A stretch of 64,000 nucleotides of DNA from Bradyrhizobium sp. WD16 (GCF_024181725.1 NZ_CP028908.1:4763501-4827500), one strand, 5' to 3'. Counted from the stretch's first letter, positions 37,483 to 47,900 are shown. Program-made: numbers and translations. Notes: a model not told the origin generated them from the sequence alone.

Positions 37483-39522
37483 ATGTCAGAGCACGACCAT
37501 CACGAACGCCACGAAACCCACGGTTTCCGTCCCTTCCGTAAACCTGTCTTCGGCAGCAGTGCCGACGACATGATCACCGGAACGGCCGGCAACGACATCA
37601 TTTTCGGTTTCGGCGGTGACGACGTGATCAAAGCCGGCGCCGGCAACGACATCGTGTTCGGCGGTCGTGGCAGCGATTTCATCGACGGCGGTGCTGGCAA
37701 TGATCACCTGGTCGGCGGCGCCGGCAACGATGCGCTGATCGGCGGCGCCGGCAACGACGAACTCTCCGGCGGCCAGGGGCGCGATCTGCTGGTCGGCGGT
37801 GCCGGACGCGACGAGCTCGAAGGTGGCTCCGGCAACGACAAGTTCCTGTTCCGCAAGGGCATGGGCGTCGACACCATCGAGCACCTTCAGGCCGGCGACC
37901 GCATCGACATCCGCGATTTCAAGCTGCCCTCGTTCCAGGCGCTGCTCGATGCCAGCCAGCAGGTCGGCCATGACGTCGTCATCGCGCTCGGCGGTGGCGA
38001 CAGGATCGTGATCGAGGACACCAGGCTGAGCCAGCTTCATGCCGACCAGTTCGTGATCGCCGACCAGGTGACCGGCGTCTCGAGTTCGCAGTCGCCCTAT
38101 CTGGTGAGCACGGATTCCCATGTCTATGTCGAATCCGTCATCACCGCCGGCGATACCGTCAAGGGCTACACCATGACCGGCCTTCCGGACGGGCTCGGCG
38201 CCTTCGACAACGGCGACGGCACCTTCACCGTACTGATGAACCAGGAGCTCGGTGCCGGCAGCGGCGTGGCGCGGGCGCATGGCGCCGCCGGTGCATTCGT
38301 CTCCGAATGGGTGATCGACAAGACCACCCTCGAGGTCAAGTCCGCGCACGACCTGATGCACGACGTGTGGCTCTACAACGCCGCGACCGACAGCTACGAA
38401 GACCACAGCGCCGCGCTCGGCAACGGCGTTGCCTTCGCCCGCTTCTGCTCGGCTGACCTGCCGGCGACCAGCGCGCTCTACAATGCCGAGACCGGTCTCG
38501 GCTTCAATGACGGCCGCATGTTCCTCAACGGCGAAGAGTCCAGCGCGGAAGGCCGCGCCATGGCGCACATCGTCGGCGGTTCGCAGGACGGCAACAGCTA
38601 CGAACTCGCCTGGCTCGGCAACTCGGCCTACGAGAACGTCGTCGCCAGCCCGTGGACCGGCGACAAGACCGTGGTCGCCATGCTCAACGACACCGCGGCG
38701 GCCGGCAACAGCGGCGGCGCTTCGACCTTCGGCGGCAACGACCGCGGCGAGGTCTATTTCTACGTCGGCGACAAGAGCGAAACCGGGCTCGCCGTGGACA
38801 AGGCGGGGCTGACCGGCGGCGGCGTCTATGGCGTGAAGATCTCCGGCCTCGAATTCGAGACCGACCTGACCACCAAGGCCGGGCTCGGCGGCAACGCTGG
38901 CGTGCATTTCGACCTCGTCGGCGTCGGCACCGGGGCGAACTCCGCCGACGTGCACACGCTGACGGGCGCCGAGATGGAAGCCAACAGCCAGGCGGCTCAC
39001 GTCACCGGCTTCGAGCGGCCGGAAGACGGTGCCTGGGATACCGTCAACACCAACCGCTTCTACTTCGTCAGCACCGCCTCCAACAACGGCCACAGCAAGC
39101 TGTGGCAGCTCGACTTCGTCGACGCCAAGGATCCGACCAAGGGCGGCACCGCGAAGCTGCTGATCGACGGCACCGAGGGCGACGATCACCAGATGTGGGA
39201 TAATCTCACCGTCAGCAAGGACGGCAAGATCACCCTGCAGGAAGACCCCGGCAACAACGCCCGCGACGCCGCGGTGTGGCAGTACGATCCGGCCAACGGT
39301 TCGCTGACCAAGATCGCCCAGCACGATCCGTCGCGCTTCGTTTCGGGCGGTGCCAACTTCGTCACCCAGGACGAGGAGAGCTCGGGCATCATCGATGTCA
39401 CCGATATCCTCGGCAATGCGGGCGAGCACGTCTATCTGCTCGATACGCAGTCCCACAACAGCGTCGGCGGCGCGGTGGTGGAAGGCGGCCAGCTGCAGGT
39501 GCTCCACCAGTATCTGGTCTGA
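37483..39522 (+). CDS. Large RTX-type secreted protein with PhoX-like region
   Basis: A 679-residue acidic protein without a Sec signal. Residues about 25-130 are a block of RTX nonapeptides (GGAGNDHLV, GGAGNDALI, GGSGNDKFL) that bind calcium and form a beta-roll; they end in an RTX-typical RKGMGVDTIEHLQAGDRIDIRDF. Residues about 205-679 resemble the PhoX/DUF839 type beta-propeller (FDNGDGTFTVLMNQELG, WVIDKTTLEVKSAHDLM, MWDNLTVSKDGKITLQEDPG), a fold found in calcium-dependent phosphatases. The C-terminus VLHQYLV is a possible type I secretion signal. The start has GAGGAG upstream. The exporter genes follow. Phosphatase activity is an inference. Confidence 0.82.
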   Translation: MSEHDHHERHETHGFRPFRKPVFGSSADDMITGTAGNDIIFGFGGDDVIKAGAGNDIVFGGRGSDFIDGGAGNDHLVGGAGNDALIGGAGNDELSGGQGRDLLVGGAGRDELEGGSGNDKFLFRKGMGVDTIEHLQAGDRIDIRDFKLPSFQALLDASQQVGHDVVIALGGGDRIVIEDTRLSQLHADQFVIADQVTGVSSSQSPYLVSTDSHVYVESVITAGDTVKGYTMTGLPDGLGAFDNGDGTFTVLMNQELGAGSGVARAHGAAGAFVSEWVIDKTTLEVKSAHDLMHDVWLYNAATDSYEDHSAALGNGVAFARFCSADLPATSALYNAETGLGFNDGRMFLNGEESSAEGRAMAHIVGGSQDGNSYELAWLGNSAYENVVASPWTGDKTVVAMLNDTAAAGNSGGASTFGGNDRGEVYFYVGDKSETGLAVDKAGLTGGGVYGVKISGLEFETDLTTKAGLGGNAGVHFDLVGVGTGANSADVHTLTGAEMEANSQAAHVTGFERPEDGAWDTVNTNRFYFVSTASNNGHSKLWQLDFVDAKDPTKGGTAKLLIDGTEGDDHQMWDNLTVSKDGKITLQEDPGNNARDAAVWQYDPANGSLTKIAQHDPSRFVSGGANFVTQDEESSGIIDVTDILGNAGEHVYLLDTQSHNSVGGAVVEGGQLQVLHQYLV

Positions 39523-39552
39523 TCGCCATCCGGCCTGTCAGCCTCGACGAGT

Positions 39553-39577
39553 CGTGCGCGGGTTCATCCCGCGCACG
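39553..39577 (+). terminator. Hairpin between the RTX gene and exporter genes
   Basis: A perfect ten-base stem, cgtgcgcggg (39553-39562) with cccgcgcacg (39568-39577), and a five-base loop, 30 bases after the RTX stop. No T-run follows. It could stabilise the RTX message and lower read-through into the downstream genes, so that substrate is made in excess over exporter. Confidence 0.5.
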
Positions 39578-39617
39578 GCTTGGCGCATTCAATTTGAGAT
39601 TTTGATCGAACGCCCGA

Positions 39618-40328
39618 ATGACGATGCATGAGCCCTCCCCGCAGCCTGCTGCGCCTTGCAGCCTGCAAGGAATGGATTCCCTGTTCGCGTCACCCTTGGT
39701 GACGCTGCAGGTGAATGATGCGACGCGGCTGAACGCCGTACTGCGGCGCGAAATTCATCAGATGCGCGCCGCCTCGAACGGCGTGCTGCGGAGCAATCAA
39801 AAGGGCTGGCACTCGGACCCCGACTTGTTCGGCAGGACTGAACCGGGCTGTCGCCGCCTTCAGGCCGCCATGCTCGACGCGGTTCGCCAGGCGACGCTGC
39901 AGATCGCCGCCGATTTCGATTTCTCCGGCTTCGCCCTGCAGGTCGAGGGCTGGGTCAATCTCAGCGGCCGCAATGCCTTCAGCGCGCCTCACGATCACCC
40001 CGGCTGGGCCTGGTCGGGCTGCTATTACGTGACGGTGCCGCCGCTTGTCGCCGGCCGCAGCGGGGCCATCGAGTTCTTCGATCCGCGGACCAATGTCCGC
40101 GCCATGTCGATCGACGGCGCCGATTGTTTCGCCAGCAAGGTGACGCTGCTGCCGCGCGAAGGCATGCTGCTCTTGTTCCCGTCCTATCTGCGTCACTGGG
40201 TCTATCCCAATGATAGCGACGACGAGCGCATCTCGATCGCCTTCAATGTGCGCTTCCTCAAGCGCCCCTCCGCCCGCTCCGCCAGCGAAGCGAGGGTGGA
40301 AACCGGCGCGGCCGCGAGCGTGTCATGA
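39618..40328 (+). CDS. 2-oxoglutarate/Fe(II) oxygenase, TIGR02466-like
   Basis: A 236-residue protein. It shows the double-stranded beta-helix of Fe(II)/2-oxoglutarate oxygenases, with metal ligands likely in SAPHDHPGWAWSGCYYV (His-x-Asp) and in LLLFPSYLRHWVYPN (distal His), and 2-oxoglutarate-binding Arg expected in ERISIAFNVRF. The pattern fits TIGR02466-type proteins of unknown substrate. It lies between the RTX protein and the ABC exporter and overlaps the latter by ATGA, so hydroxylation of the secreted protein before export is a plausible role, not shown. Confidence 0.75.
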   Translation: MTMHEPSPQPAAPCSLQGMDSLFASPLVTLQVNDATRLNAVLRREIHQMRAASNGVLRSNQKGWHSDPDLFGRTEPGCRRLQAAMLDAVRQATLQIAADFDFSGFALQVEGWVNLSGRNAFSAPHDHPGWAWSGCYYVTVPPLVAGRSGAIEFFDPRTNVRAMSIDGADCFASKVTLLPREGMLLLFPSYLRHWVYPNDSDDERISIAFNVRFLKRPSARSASEARVETGAAASVS

Positions 40329-42067
40329 TGGCCATGGACGACGGCATCGCCGGCGCCAGCCGGCCGAAGAGCGAATTGAGCGCGGCGCTGGCCTCGTGCC
40401 GCGTGGCCTTCGCCGGCATCGGCGCATTCAGCGGCCTCATCAACATTCTGACATTGACCGGCTCGCTCTTCATGCTCGAGGTCTATGACCGCGTGCTGCC
40501 GAGCCGCAGCGTGCCGACCCTGGTCGGGCTCGGGCTCATCACCGCGCTTCTCTTCGGCTTCCAGGGACTGATGGAGATCGTGCGCGGACGCCTCCTGGTG
40601 CGGATCGCCAACCATCTCGACTGGCGGCTCGGCGATCGCGTCTATGAACTGGTGTTGCGGCTGCCGCTCGAGACCCGCGGCAGCGGCGACGGATTGCAGC
40701 CGGTGCGAGATCTCGACACGATCCGCTCGGTGCTGTCCGGACCGGGACCGGCGGCGCTGTTCGACCTGCCCTGGCTGCCGATCTATCTCGGCATCTGCTT
40801 TGCCTTTCATTCCTATATCGGCTGGACGGCTCTCGGCGGCGCCGTGGTGCTCATCGTCCTGACGCTGGCGACCGAGGCGCTGTCGCGGCGGGCGGTGCGC
40901 GGCGCCGCCGCCGCGGGCGCCGCCCGCAACCGCCTCGCCGAAGCCAGCCGACGCAGCGCCGAGGCCATCGTCGCCATGTCCATGACGCCGCCGCTGCGCG
41001 AGCGCTGGAACGGCTACGGCGGCAGCTATCGCGCCCAGAACAAGATCGCGAGCGACGTCGCCATCGGCCTCGGCGCGGCGGGGCGGACCTTCCGCATGAT
41101 CCTGCAATCCGGGGTGCTGGCGGTCGGAGCCTATCTCGTGATCCACCAGGAGGCGACCGGCGGCATCATCATTGCGAGCTCGATCCTGAGCGGCCGCGCC
41201 CTCGCACCCGTCGACCTCGTGATCGGCAACTGGAAAAACTTCATCTCGGCGCAGCAGAGCTGGCGCCGGCTCGAGCAGCTGCTCACCCTGCTGATGCCGC
41301 TGCCGCGGCAATTGCCGCTCGCCCCGCCGACCCGGACGGTGAGCGTCGAAAACCTGTCGGTGACCCCGCCCGGCACCGAGCGGGTGACGCTGAACGAGAT
41401 CGGCTTTCGACTCAAGGCCGGCGACGCGCTCGGCGTGGTCGGCCCCAGCGCCTCCGGAAAGTCGACGCTGGCGCGTGCCCTGGTGGGGGCGTGGAGGCAC
41501 AGCCGCGGCGCGGTGCGGCTCGACGGCGCCGCCCTCGAGCAATGGCCCGCCGATACGCGCGGCCATCACATCGGCTATCTGCCCCAGGATGTCGAACTGT
41601 TCGAAGGATCGATCGCCGACAACATCGCCCGCTTCCGGCCCGACGCGAACATGGAGGCGATCCTCGGCGCGGCGCGGGCGGCCGACGTCCACGACATGGT
41701 CGTGGCGCTGCCGCAGGGCTACAACACCCAGATCGGAGCCCAGGGTGGTTTGTTGTCCGCCGGCCAGAAACAGCGCATTGCGCTTGCCCGCGCGCTGTTC
41801 GGCGATCCCTTCCTGGTGGTGCTCGACGAGCCCAATTCCAATCTGGATGCCGAAGGCGAGCAGGCCTTGATGAAGGCGATCGTCGCCGCCAAGGCGCGCG
41901 GCGCCATTGTCATCGTCATCGCCCATCGCACCGCGGCGCTGGCGGCGGTCGATCACGTTCTCGCCCTGGCGCAGGGCCGGCAACTCGCCTTCGGGCCGCG
42001 CGACGAGGTGTTTCAGCGCCTGTCGCGGCCGCAGCCGACCCCTGCCCCGCTCAAGGTGGTGCCGTGA
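40325..42067 (+). CDS. Type I secretion ABC transporter (PrtD/HlyB-like)
   Basis: A 580-residue fused permease-ATPase of the inner membrane. The first ~300 residues carry about six membrane helices (GLINILTLTGSLFMLEVYD, LVGLGLITALLFGF and others). The ATPase domain has Walker A GPSASGKST, signature LLSAGQKQRIALARAL and Walker B FLVVLDEPNSNLD. No peptidase domain precedes it, as in the PrtD group that exports RTX proteins. It overlaps both the oxygenase gene and the HlyD gene (TGATG), so the three are translationally linked. Confidence 0.93.
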   Translation: MMAMDDGIAGASRPKSELSAALASCRVAFAGIGAFSGLINILTLTGSLFMLEVYDRVLPSRSVPTLVGLGLITALLFGFQGLMEIVRGRLLVRIANHLDWRLGDRVYELVLRLPLETRGSGDGLQPVRDLDTIRSVLSGPGPAALFDLPWLPIYLGICFAFHSYIGWTALGGAVVLIVLTLATEALSRRAVRGAAAAGAARNRLAEASRRSAEAIVAMSMTPPLRERWNGYGGSYRAQNKIASDVAIGLGAAGRTFRMILQSGVLAVGAYLVIHQEATGGIIIASSILSGRALAPVDLVIGNWKNFISAQQSWRRLEQLLTLLMPLPRQLPLAPPTRTVSVENLSVTPPGTERVTLNEIGFRLKAGDALGVVGPSASGKSTLARALVGAWRHSRGAVRLDGAALEQWPADTRGHHIGYLPQDVELFEGSIADNIARFRPDANMEAILGAARAADVHDMVVALPQGYNTQIGAQGGLLSAGQKQRIALARALFGDPFLVVLDEPNSNLDAEGEQALMKAIVAAKARGAIVIVIAHRTAALAAVDHVLALAQGRQLAFGPRDEVFQRLSRPQPTPAPLKVVP

Positions 42068-43383
42068 TGAAGACCCGATCCGACCTGCGCGCCTTCAGCG
42101 AAACCGCGTCGCTGCGCAATCACCTTCTCGGCGGCGCGATGATTGCCCTGGCGCTCACCGCCGGAATCGGCGGCTGGGCCGCGACCACGGAGCTGTCCGG
42201 CGCCGTCACCGCCGCCGGTTCGGTGGTGGTCGATTCCAATGACAAGAAGGTGCAGCACCTCGCCGGCGGCATCGTCGGCCAGCTGCTGGTCCGCGAGGGC
42301 GACCGGGTGCGCGCCGGCGACGTGCTGCTGCGCCTCGACGAGACCATCGTGCAGGCCAACCTCGCCATCGTCCGCAACGGGCTCGACGAAATGCGGGCGC
42401 GCAAGGCGCGTCTTGCCAGCGAGCGCGACAGCCTCGCGCAATTGGCCATTCCCGCCGATCTCGCCGAGGAGTCCTCGCCGACGCTGCTGGCTGCGCTCGA
42501 CAGCGAGCGCAAGCTGTTCGAGCTGCGGCGCTCGGCGCGTGAAGGCCAGCGGGCGCAGCTGCGCCAGCGCATCGCCCAGCTCGAGGACGAAGTGCGCGGT
42601 TACGAGGCGCTGCAGGCAGCCAAAACCGAGGAGATCGAGCTGATCCAGCGCGAGCTGGAGGGCGTTCGCGCGCTGTGGGAGAAGAACCTCGTCCAGATCA
42701 CGCGGCTGACGGCGCTGGAGCGCGAGGCGGCGCGGCTGAAGGGCGAACGCGCCCAGTCGGTCGCCTCGACCGCGCAGGTGCGTGGCAAGATCGCGGAAAT
42801 CTCGCTGCAGATCATCCAGATCGGCCAGGATCTCTCCAGCGAGGTGGCGAAGGAATTGCGCGAGATCGACGGCAAGATCGGCGAATATGTCGAGCGCAAG
42901 GTTTCGGCCGAGGACCAACTCAAGCGGGTCGACCTGCGCGCGCCGCAGGACGGCGTCGTCCACCAGCTCGCCGTCCACACCGTCGGCGGCGTCGTCAGCC
43001 CCGGCGAGGCGGTGATGATGATCGTGCCGGAAGCCGACGCCCTGGCGGTCGAGGCCAGGATCGCACCCCAGGACATCGATCAGGTCCGCGCCGGACTGCT
43101 GGCCGGAATCCGCTTTTCGGCCTTCAACCAGCGCACGACCCCGGAGATCACCGGCACAGTCGCCCGCCTCTCCGCCGACACCACCACCGACCAGCGCAAC
43201 GGCCAGAGCTACTACACCGCGCGGATCGCCCTCCATCCGGACCAGCTGGCCCGCCTCGGTGAAGCGCGACTGCTGCCGGGCATGCCGACCGAGGTCTTCA
43301 TCAAGACCTATGACCGGACGATCCTGTCCTATTTCGTCAAGCCGCTGTCGGACCAGGTCGCGCGCGCATTCCGCGAGCGCTGA
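42067..43383 (+). CDS. Type I secretion adaptor, HlyD/PrtE-like
   Basis: A 438-residue membrane-fusion protein. It has one N-terminal membrane helix (LLGGAMIALALTAGIGGWAA), a lipoyl-type domain in two halves (VVVDSNDKKVQHLAGGIVGQLLVREGD early, VDLRAPQDGVVHQLAVHT late; given as family segments) and a long coiled coil from about residue 95 to 280. The end KTYDRTILSYFVKPLSDQVARAFRE is typical of HlyD/PrtE. It joins the ABC exporter to an outer channel. No channel gene follows, so a separate TolC is needed. Confidence 0.92.
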   Translation: MKTRSDLRAFSETASLRNHLLGGAMIALALTAGIGGWAATTELSGAVTAAGSVVVDSNDKKVQHLAGGIVGQLLVREGDRVRAGDVLLRLDETIVQANLAIVRNGLDEMRARKARLASERDSLAQLAIPADLAEESSPTLLAALDSERKLFELRRSAREGQRAQLRQRIAQLEDEVRGYEALQAAKTEEIELIQRELEGVRALWEKNLVQITRLTALEREAARLKGERAQSVASTAQVRGKIAEISLQIIQIGQDLSSEVAKELREIDGKIGEYVERKVSAEDQLKRVDLRAPQDGVVHQLAVHTVGGVVSPGEAVMMIVPEADALAVEARIAPQDIDQVRAGLLAGIRFSAFNQRTTPEITGTVARLSADTTTDQRNGQSYYTARIALHPDQLARLGEARLLPGMPTEVFIKTYDRTILSYFVKPLSDQVARAFRER

Positions 43384-43478
43384 GCGGCGCTGCGCGCCTC
43401 TCGTGCAAGTAGAGGTATGAGGAGCGGGCGAACGACCTTGCGCAAGAGCTTTGACCCCTGTAACAACGCGCCCCGTGG

Positions 43479-43552
43479 GGCCACGTGGCGGAGTGGTTAC
43501 GCAACGGTCTGCAAAACCGTGTACACCAGTTCAATTCTGGTCGTGGCCTCCA
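43479..43552 (+). tRNA. tRNA-Cys (GCA anticodon)
   Basis: 74 bases including CCA. The acceptor stem GGCCACG pairs with CGTGGCC, the anticodon arm has CTGCAAA with anticodon GCA, and the T arm contains CAGTTCAATTCTG. It lies 95 bases after the type I adaptor gene. Confidence 0.95.
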
Positions 43553-43712
43553 TAAATCACATTATATTTCAATTGCTTATATGGTGCGTCGAAAGTCGCT
43601 CCTGCGCCGGCGCGACCGTCTCCTACGGGACCGCACCAGGCCGCCCCGCCCAGCGATGGCAGCGGCTCTCACGGTCCGGACCTCCGGCGCGGGCCGCAGC
43701 GCCGGCTGCTGC

Positions 43713-44039
43713 TCAATAGCAATAGCGCTGGCTGACCCGGATCCAATTGCCGTCCGGCCGCTGCACATAGCAGCCCTGGTGCCAGGCGTAGTAGCCGCGC
43801 CGGTTGCGCTGGGCCTCGGAGGCGATCAGCGCGCCGGTCGTCGCCCCGACCACCGCGCCAATGGCGGCGCCGCCACCGCGGCCCGTGACCGCGCCGCCGA
43901 CGATCGCGCCGGCTGCGCCGCCGAGCAGCGCTCCCGCGAGCGGATCCTGCGCCTGCGCGGCAGGCAGGCTCGAGAGCATGATCGCGAGCACGGTGCCCGC
44001 CAGGATCGCCGGTCGTTTGATGGTCGTGCTGATCGTCAT
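43713..44039 (-). CDS. Small secreted glycine-zipper protein
   Basis: A 108-residue protein. It has a signal peptide (AILAGTVLAIMLSSLPAAQAQ, shown as LAIMLSSLPAAQA) and a glycine-zipper membrane segment (GALLGGAAGAIVGGAVTG and GAAIGAVVGATTGALI). The C-terminal domain contains two Cys (HQGCYVQRPDGNWIRVSQRYCY). Similar small outer-membrane-linked proteins are frequent in rhizobia, with unknown function. A FixK/FNR-type box sits 80 bases before the start. It converges with no gene directly; tRNA-Cys is on the other strand. Confidence 0.8.
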   Translation of the reverse strand: MTISTTIKRPAILAGTVLAIMLSSLPAAQAQDPLAGALLGGAAGAIVGGAVTGRGGGAAIGAVVGATTGALIASEAQRNRRGYYAWHQGCYVQRPDGNWIRVSQRYCY

Positions 44040-44118
44040 TGCTTCCTGCCTCCTCGCGAGCCCTGAAGATGCGCGCTTCAATCGCAGCGGCACTATTGCC
44101 GGGCTTCCCGCCCGTTCC

Positions 44119-44132
44119 TTGATCAGGCTCAA
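44119..44132. promoter_or_regulatory. FixK/FNR-type box before the glycine-zipper gene
   Basis: TTGATCAGGCTCAA fits TTGA-N6-TCAA. It lies 80 bases upstream of the start at 44039, nearly the same distance as the box before the Tyr-rich secreted protein gene. Confidence 0.5.
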
Positions 44133-44157
44133 GGTGTCGGACGCTCGCGGCGGCCGC

Positions 44158-44886
44158 TCACCGGCGCCGGCGGCGCCAGTCGCGCTTGGGCTTCGGCGGC
44201 GGGAGGAGCCCCGGCAGGTTCGCCTGGACGGCACGATATTTGGCGAGCAGCGCCGCGAAGCTCGCGTGCAGCGCGGTCTCGATCTCGGGACGGCCCTCGA
44301 TCCGGGCCATCAGCATGCCCGCCGCCTCGATGGTCGACAGCCCGTCGCGGCGCGGCTCCCGGCGCAGTTTGCCGTACAGCGACGGCCGGGCCGGGCCGAG
44401 AATCACCCGCTGGCACTTCAGCATCCACGGGTTGCGCCACCACAGCGCCTTGGCCTGGCTCCAGCTGCCGTCGAGCAGGATGACGCCTTCCAGATCGCGC
44501 AGGATGGCGCGCTGATGGGGATCGACCTGACCCTTGCGGTCGACCACCACGACGTCCTCGTCGGCGGCAAGATCGGCGAGGCGCAGCGAGCCGAGATAGA
44601 GCACCGCCCAGCGCGCCGGATCGACGTCGTGGCCGAGGATCTTCGACAGGCTCGGCCAGGACAGCCCGATCTTGAGCACGGCGCCCGCGAAATGCAGCGT
44701 GGTGAGCCGCGCGGTGCCGAGCAGCCGGTCCTGCTCCTGCGGGTGCTGGAGGATGAGAAGCTGCAGCCGGCTCCTGAGCGGCGTGACCGCGTCGCAGACG
44801 CAGAGCGGCAGCGGCTTGCCGCAGCGCGGACAATCGGCGATCGCTTCGAGGTCGGCGGGTGGAACTGCGGCGGGTTGATCGGACAT
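44158..44886 (-). CDS. DTW-domain protein (tRNA-uridine aminocarboxypropyltransferase family)
   Basis: A 242-residue protein. It has an N-terminal zinc-like CPRCGKPLPLCVCD, HPQEQDRLLGTARL and the DTW-type motif in DGSWSQAKALWWRNPW, where the usual DTW appears as DGSW. The family includes TapT/YfiP of E. coli, which adds the acp group to uridine 47 of tRNA. The tail is basic (PKPKRDWRRRRR). It follows the RND operon on the same strand, 48 bases after its stop. Confidence 0.82.
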   Translation of the reverse strand: MSDQPAAVPPADLEAIADCPRCGKPLPLCVCDAVTPLRSRLQLLILQHPQEQDRLLGTARLTTLHFAGAVLKIGLSWPSLSKILGHDVDPARWAVLYLGSLRLADLAADEDVVVVDRKGQVDPHQRAILRDLEGVILLDGSWSQAKALWWRNPWMLKCQRVILGPARPSLYGKLRREPRRDGLSTIEAAGMLMARIEGRPEIETALHASFAALLAKYRAVQANLPGLLPPPKPKRDWRRRRR

Positions 44887-44934
44887 CGGCCGGCTATACG
44901 CCCCTCCCCGCCGCCCAGCAACCGCGCAGCGGCG

Positions 44935-47900
44935 CTATTCGGCCGGCGCGGCATGCGGCGCCGCGGCTCTGCGGCGGCGCAGCCGATCGATCAGCAGATA
45001 GATTACCGGCGTGGTGTAGAGCGTCAGGATCTGGGAGATGACGAGGCCGCCGATGATGGTGATGCCGAGCGGCCGGCGCAATTCGGTGCCGGGGCCCGTC
45101 GCCACCACCAACGGCACCGCCGCGAGCAGCGCCGCCATGGTGGTCATGATGATCGGCCGGAAGCGCGCGATGCAGGCCTCGAAGATCGCCTCGTCGGACG
45201 ACAACCCGCGCCGTCGTTCGCCATCGAGCGCGAAGTCCACGATCATGATGCCGTTCTTCTTGACGATTCCGATCAGCAGGATGATGCCGATGAAGGCGAT
45301 CACGGTGAGCGGCGTGCCGGTCACCTGCAGCGCCAGCAGCGCGCCGAGCCCCGCCGGCGGCAGGGTCGAGATGATGGTGAGCGGGTGCGCCAGGCTCTCA
45401 TAGAGCACGCCGAGCACGATGTAGACCGCCACCAGCGCGCCCAGGATCAGCAGCGGCTGGCGCCCCGCGGTCTTCTGGCTGTCGGCGGCGTTGCCCTGGA
45501 GATCGCCGCGAATGCCTTCCGGCATGTGCAATTCGGCGACGGCGAGCCGGATCGCCGCGGTCGCGGTCTCCAGCGGCACATTGGGCAGCAGGTTGAAGGA
45601 GACGGTGGTCGAGGGATACGGGCCGGAGTGATAGACCGCGAGGGGCGCGAGGCCGCGCGTGCGATGGACCACCGCCGAGAGCGGCACCTGCGCCCCGTTA
45701 TTGCCCGCGACGTAGATGTGATCGAGGTCGCCGGGATCCTCCTGAAGCGCCGGATTGACCTCCAGCACCACCTTGTACTGGTTGCGCTGGGTGTAGACCG
45801 TCGAGACCTGGCGCTGCGAGAAGGCGTTGTTGAGCGCGTTGTCGATGTCCTGAACGTCGACACCGAGACTGGCCGCGGTGTTGCGGTCGATCGTGAGCGC
45901 AAGCTGCAGGCCGCCGGGGTCGCTGTCCGCGGAGATGTCGGTGATCCCCTCGACGGTTTCCATGCGCTTGGCGACGATGGGGCCCCATTTCTGCAGCAGC
46001 GACAGGTCGTCGCTCGACAGCGTGTACTGATATTCGGAATCGCTCTGGCGGCCTCCGGCGCGAATGTCCTGGGCGGCGACCATGAACAGGCGGATGCCGG
46101 GAATGCGAACGAGTTCGCGCCGCATCCGGTCGATGACGATCTGGGTCGGCACGCCGCGCGCGGCCAGCGGCTTGAGGTTGATGAAGACCGTGCCGTGGTT
46201 GGCGCCGCCGCCCATGGGGCCGCCGCTGCCGCCGACGATCGATCCGGCACCCTCGACCGCGGGATCGGCCATCACGACGTCGACGACCCGCTGCTGCAGC
46301 TGCAGCATCGCCTGGAACGAGGTGTCGGCGGAAGCGCGTGTCGCGCCGAAGATGAAGCCGCTGTCGTCGCTCGGGAAATAGCCCTTGGGCAGCTTGGCAT
46401 AGAGCACGATCGTGAGCGCGATGGTGGCGAAGAAGACGATCAGGGTCTGGAACGGAAATCCCAGTACGGCGCGCAGGCTGCGTTCGTAGAAGCGCACGGT
46501 GGCGCCGAGTGCACGTTCCGAGAGGCGGTCGTACCAGGTGGCGTCCGGCGCGGTGGGTCGCTTGATGTAATGGGCGCAGATCATCGGCGTGATGGTCAGC
46601 GACACCACCGTCGACACCAGGATGGCGAAGGTCAGGGTCAGGGAGAATTCCCGCAGCAGCCGGCCGACGAGACCTTCCATCAGGATCAGCGGCGTAAAAG
46701 CGGCGATCAGCGACAGGCTGATCGACAGCACGGTGAAGCCGATCTGGCGCGCGCCGAGCAGCGCCGCCTGGAACGGGGCGAGCCCCTCCTCCAGGTTGCG
46801 GTACATGTTCTCGATCATGACGATGGCGTCGTCGACGACGAAGCCGACCGAGATCGCCAGCGCCATCAGCGACAGGTTGTCGATGGAGAAGCCGGCGAGC
46901 CACATTCCGGCGCAGGTGCCGGCCAGCGCCAGCGGCACCGAGACCCCCGCCGCCACCGTCGGGGTCAGCCGGCGCAGGAAGATCAGCACCACCGCCATGA
47001 CCAGCACCACGGTGGCGCCGAGCGTCCACTGCATGTCGGCGACGCTCGCGCGGATGGTGCCGGTGCGATCGGTCACGACCGCGATGTCGAGCCCCGCCGG
47101 CACCCACTGCTCCAGCTCCGGCAGCAGCGCCTTGATGCGGTCGACGGTGTCGATGACATTGGCGTCGCCCTGCTTGGTGATCTGGATCAGCACCGCGGGC
47201 TGCTTGTTGAACCAGGCGACCGAGCGGCTGTTGCGGCTGCCGTCGATCACGGTGGCGACATCGGCGAGGCGGACGAAGCTGCCGTTCGACGACTTGATGA
47301 CGATGGCGCCGAATTCCGCCGCGGTGCGCATCTGCCGGTTGACGCTGATGGTCTCGGCCTGGCGTCCGCCCTCGAAGGTGCCGACCGGCCCGATGGCATT
47401 GGCATTGACCAGCGCCGTGCGGACGTCCTCGGTGGAGATACCGGCCTTGGCGAGCAGCATCGGATGGAGCTGTACCCGCACCGCCGGCTGGTCGGCACCG
47501 CTGACGGTGACCTCGCCGACGCCCGGCACCTGGGCGAGGCGCTGGGCCAGCACGGTGTCGGCGACGTCGTAGATCGCGCCGGCGGACATCGTCTTGGACG
47601 TCAGCGCCAGGATGAAGACCGGCGCCGCCGCCGGATTGGCCTTGCGGAAGGTCGGCAGCGTCGGCAGGTCGGTCGGCAGGTCGCCGAGCGAGGCATTGAT
47701 CGCGGCCTGGACGTCGCGCGCCGCGCGGTCGACGCTGCGCCCGATGGCGAACTGCACCTGGATGCTGGTGGTGCCGAGCGAGTTCACCGAAGTGATCTGG
47801 TCGACGCCGGCGATCTCGCCGAGCCGGCGCTCCAGCGGCGCCGCGACGGTGGCCGCCATCACCGAGGGATCGGCGCCCGGCCGGCTCGCCGACACCCGGA

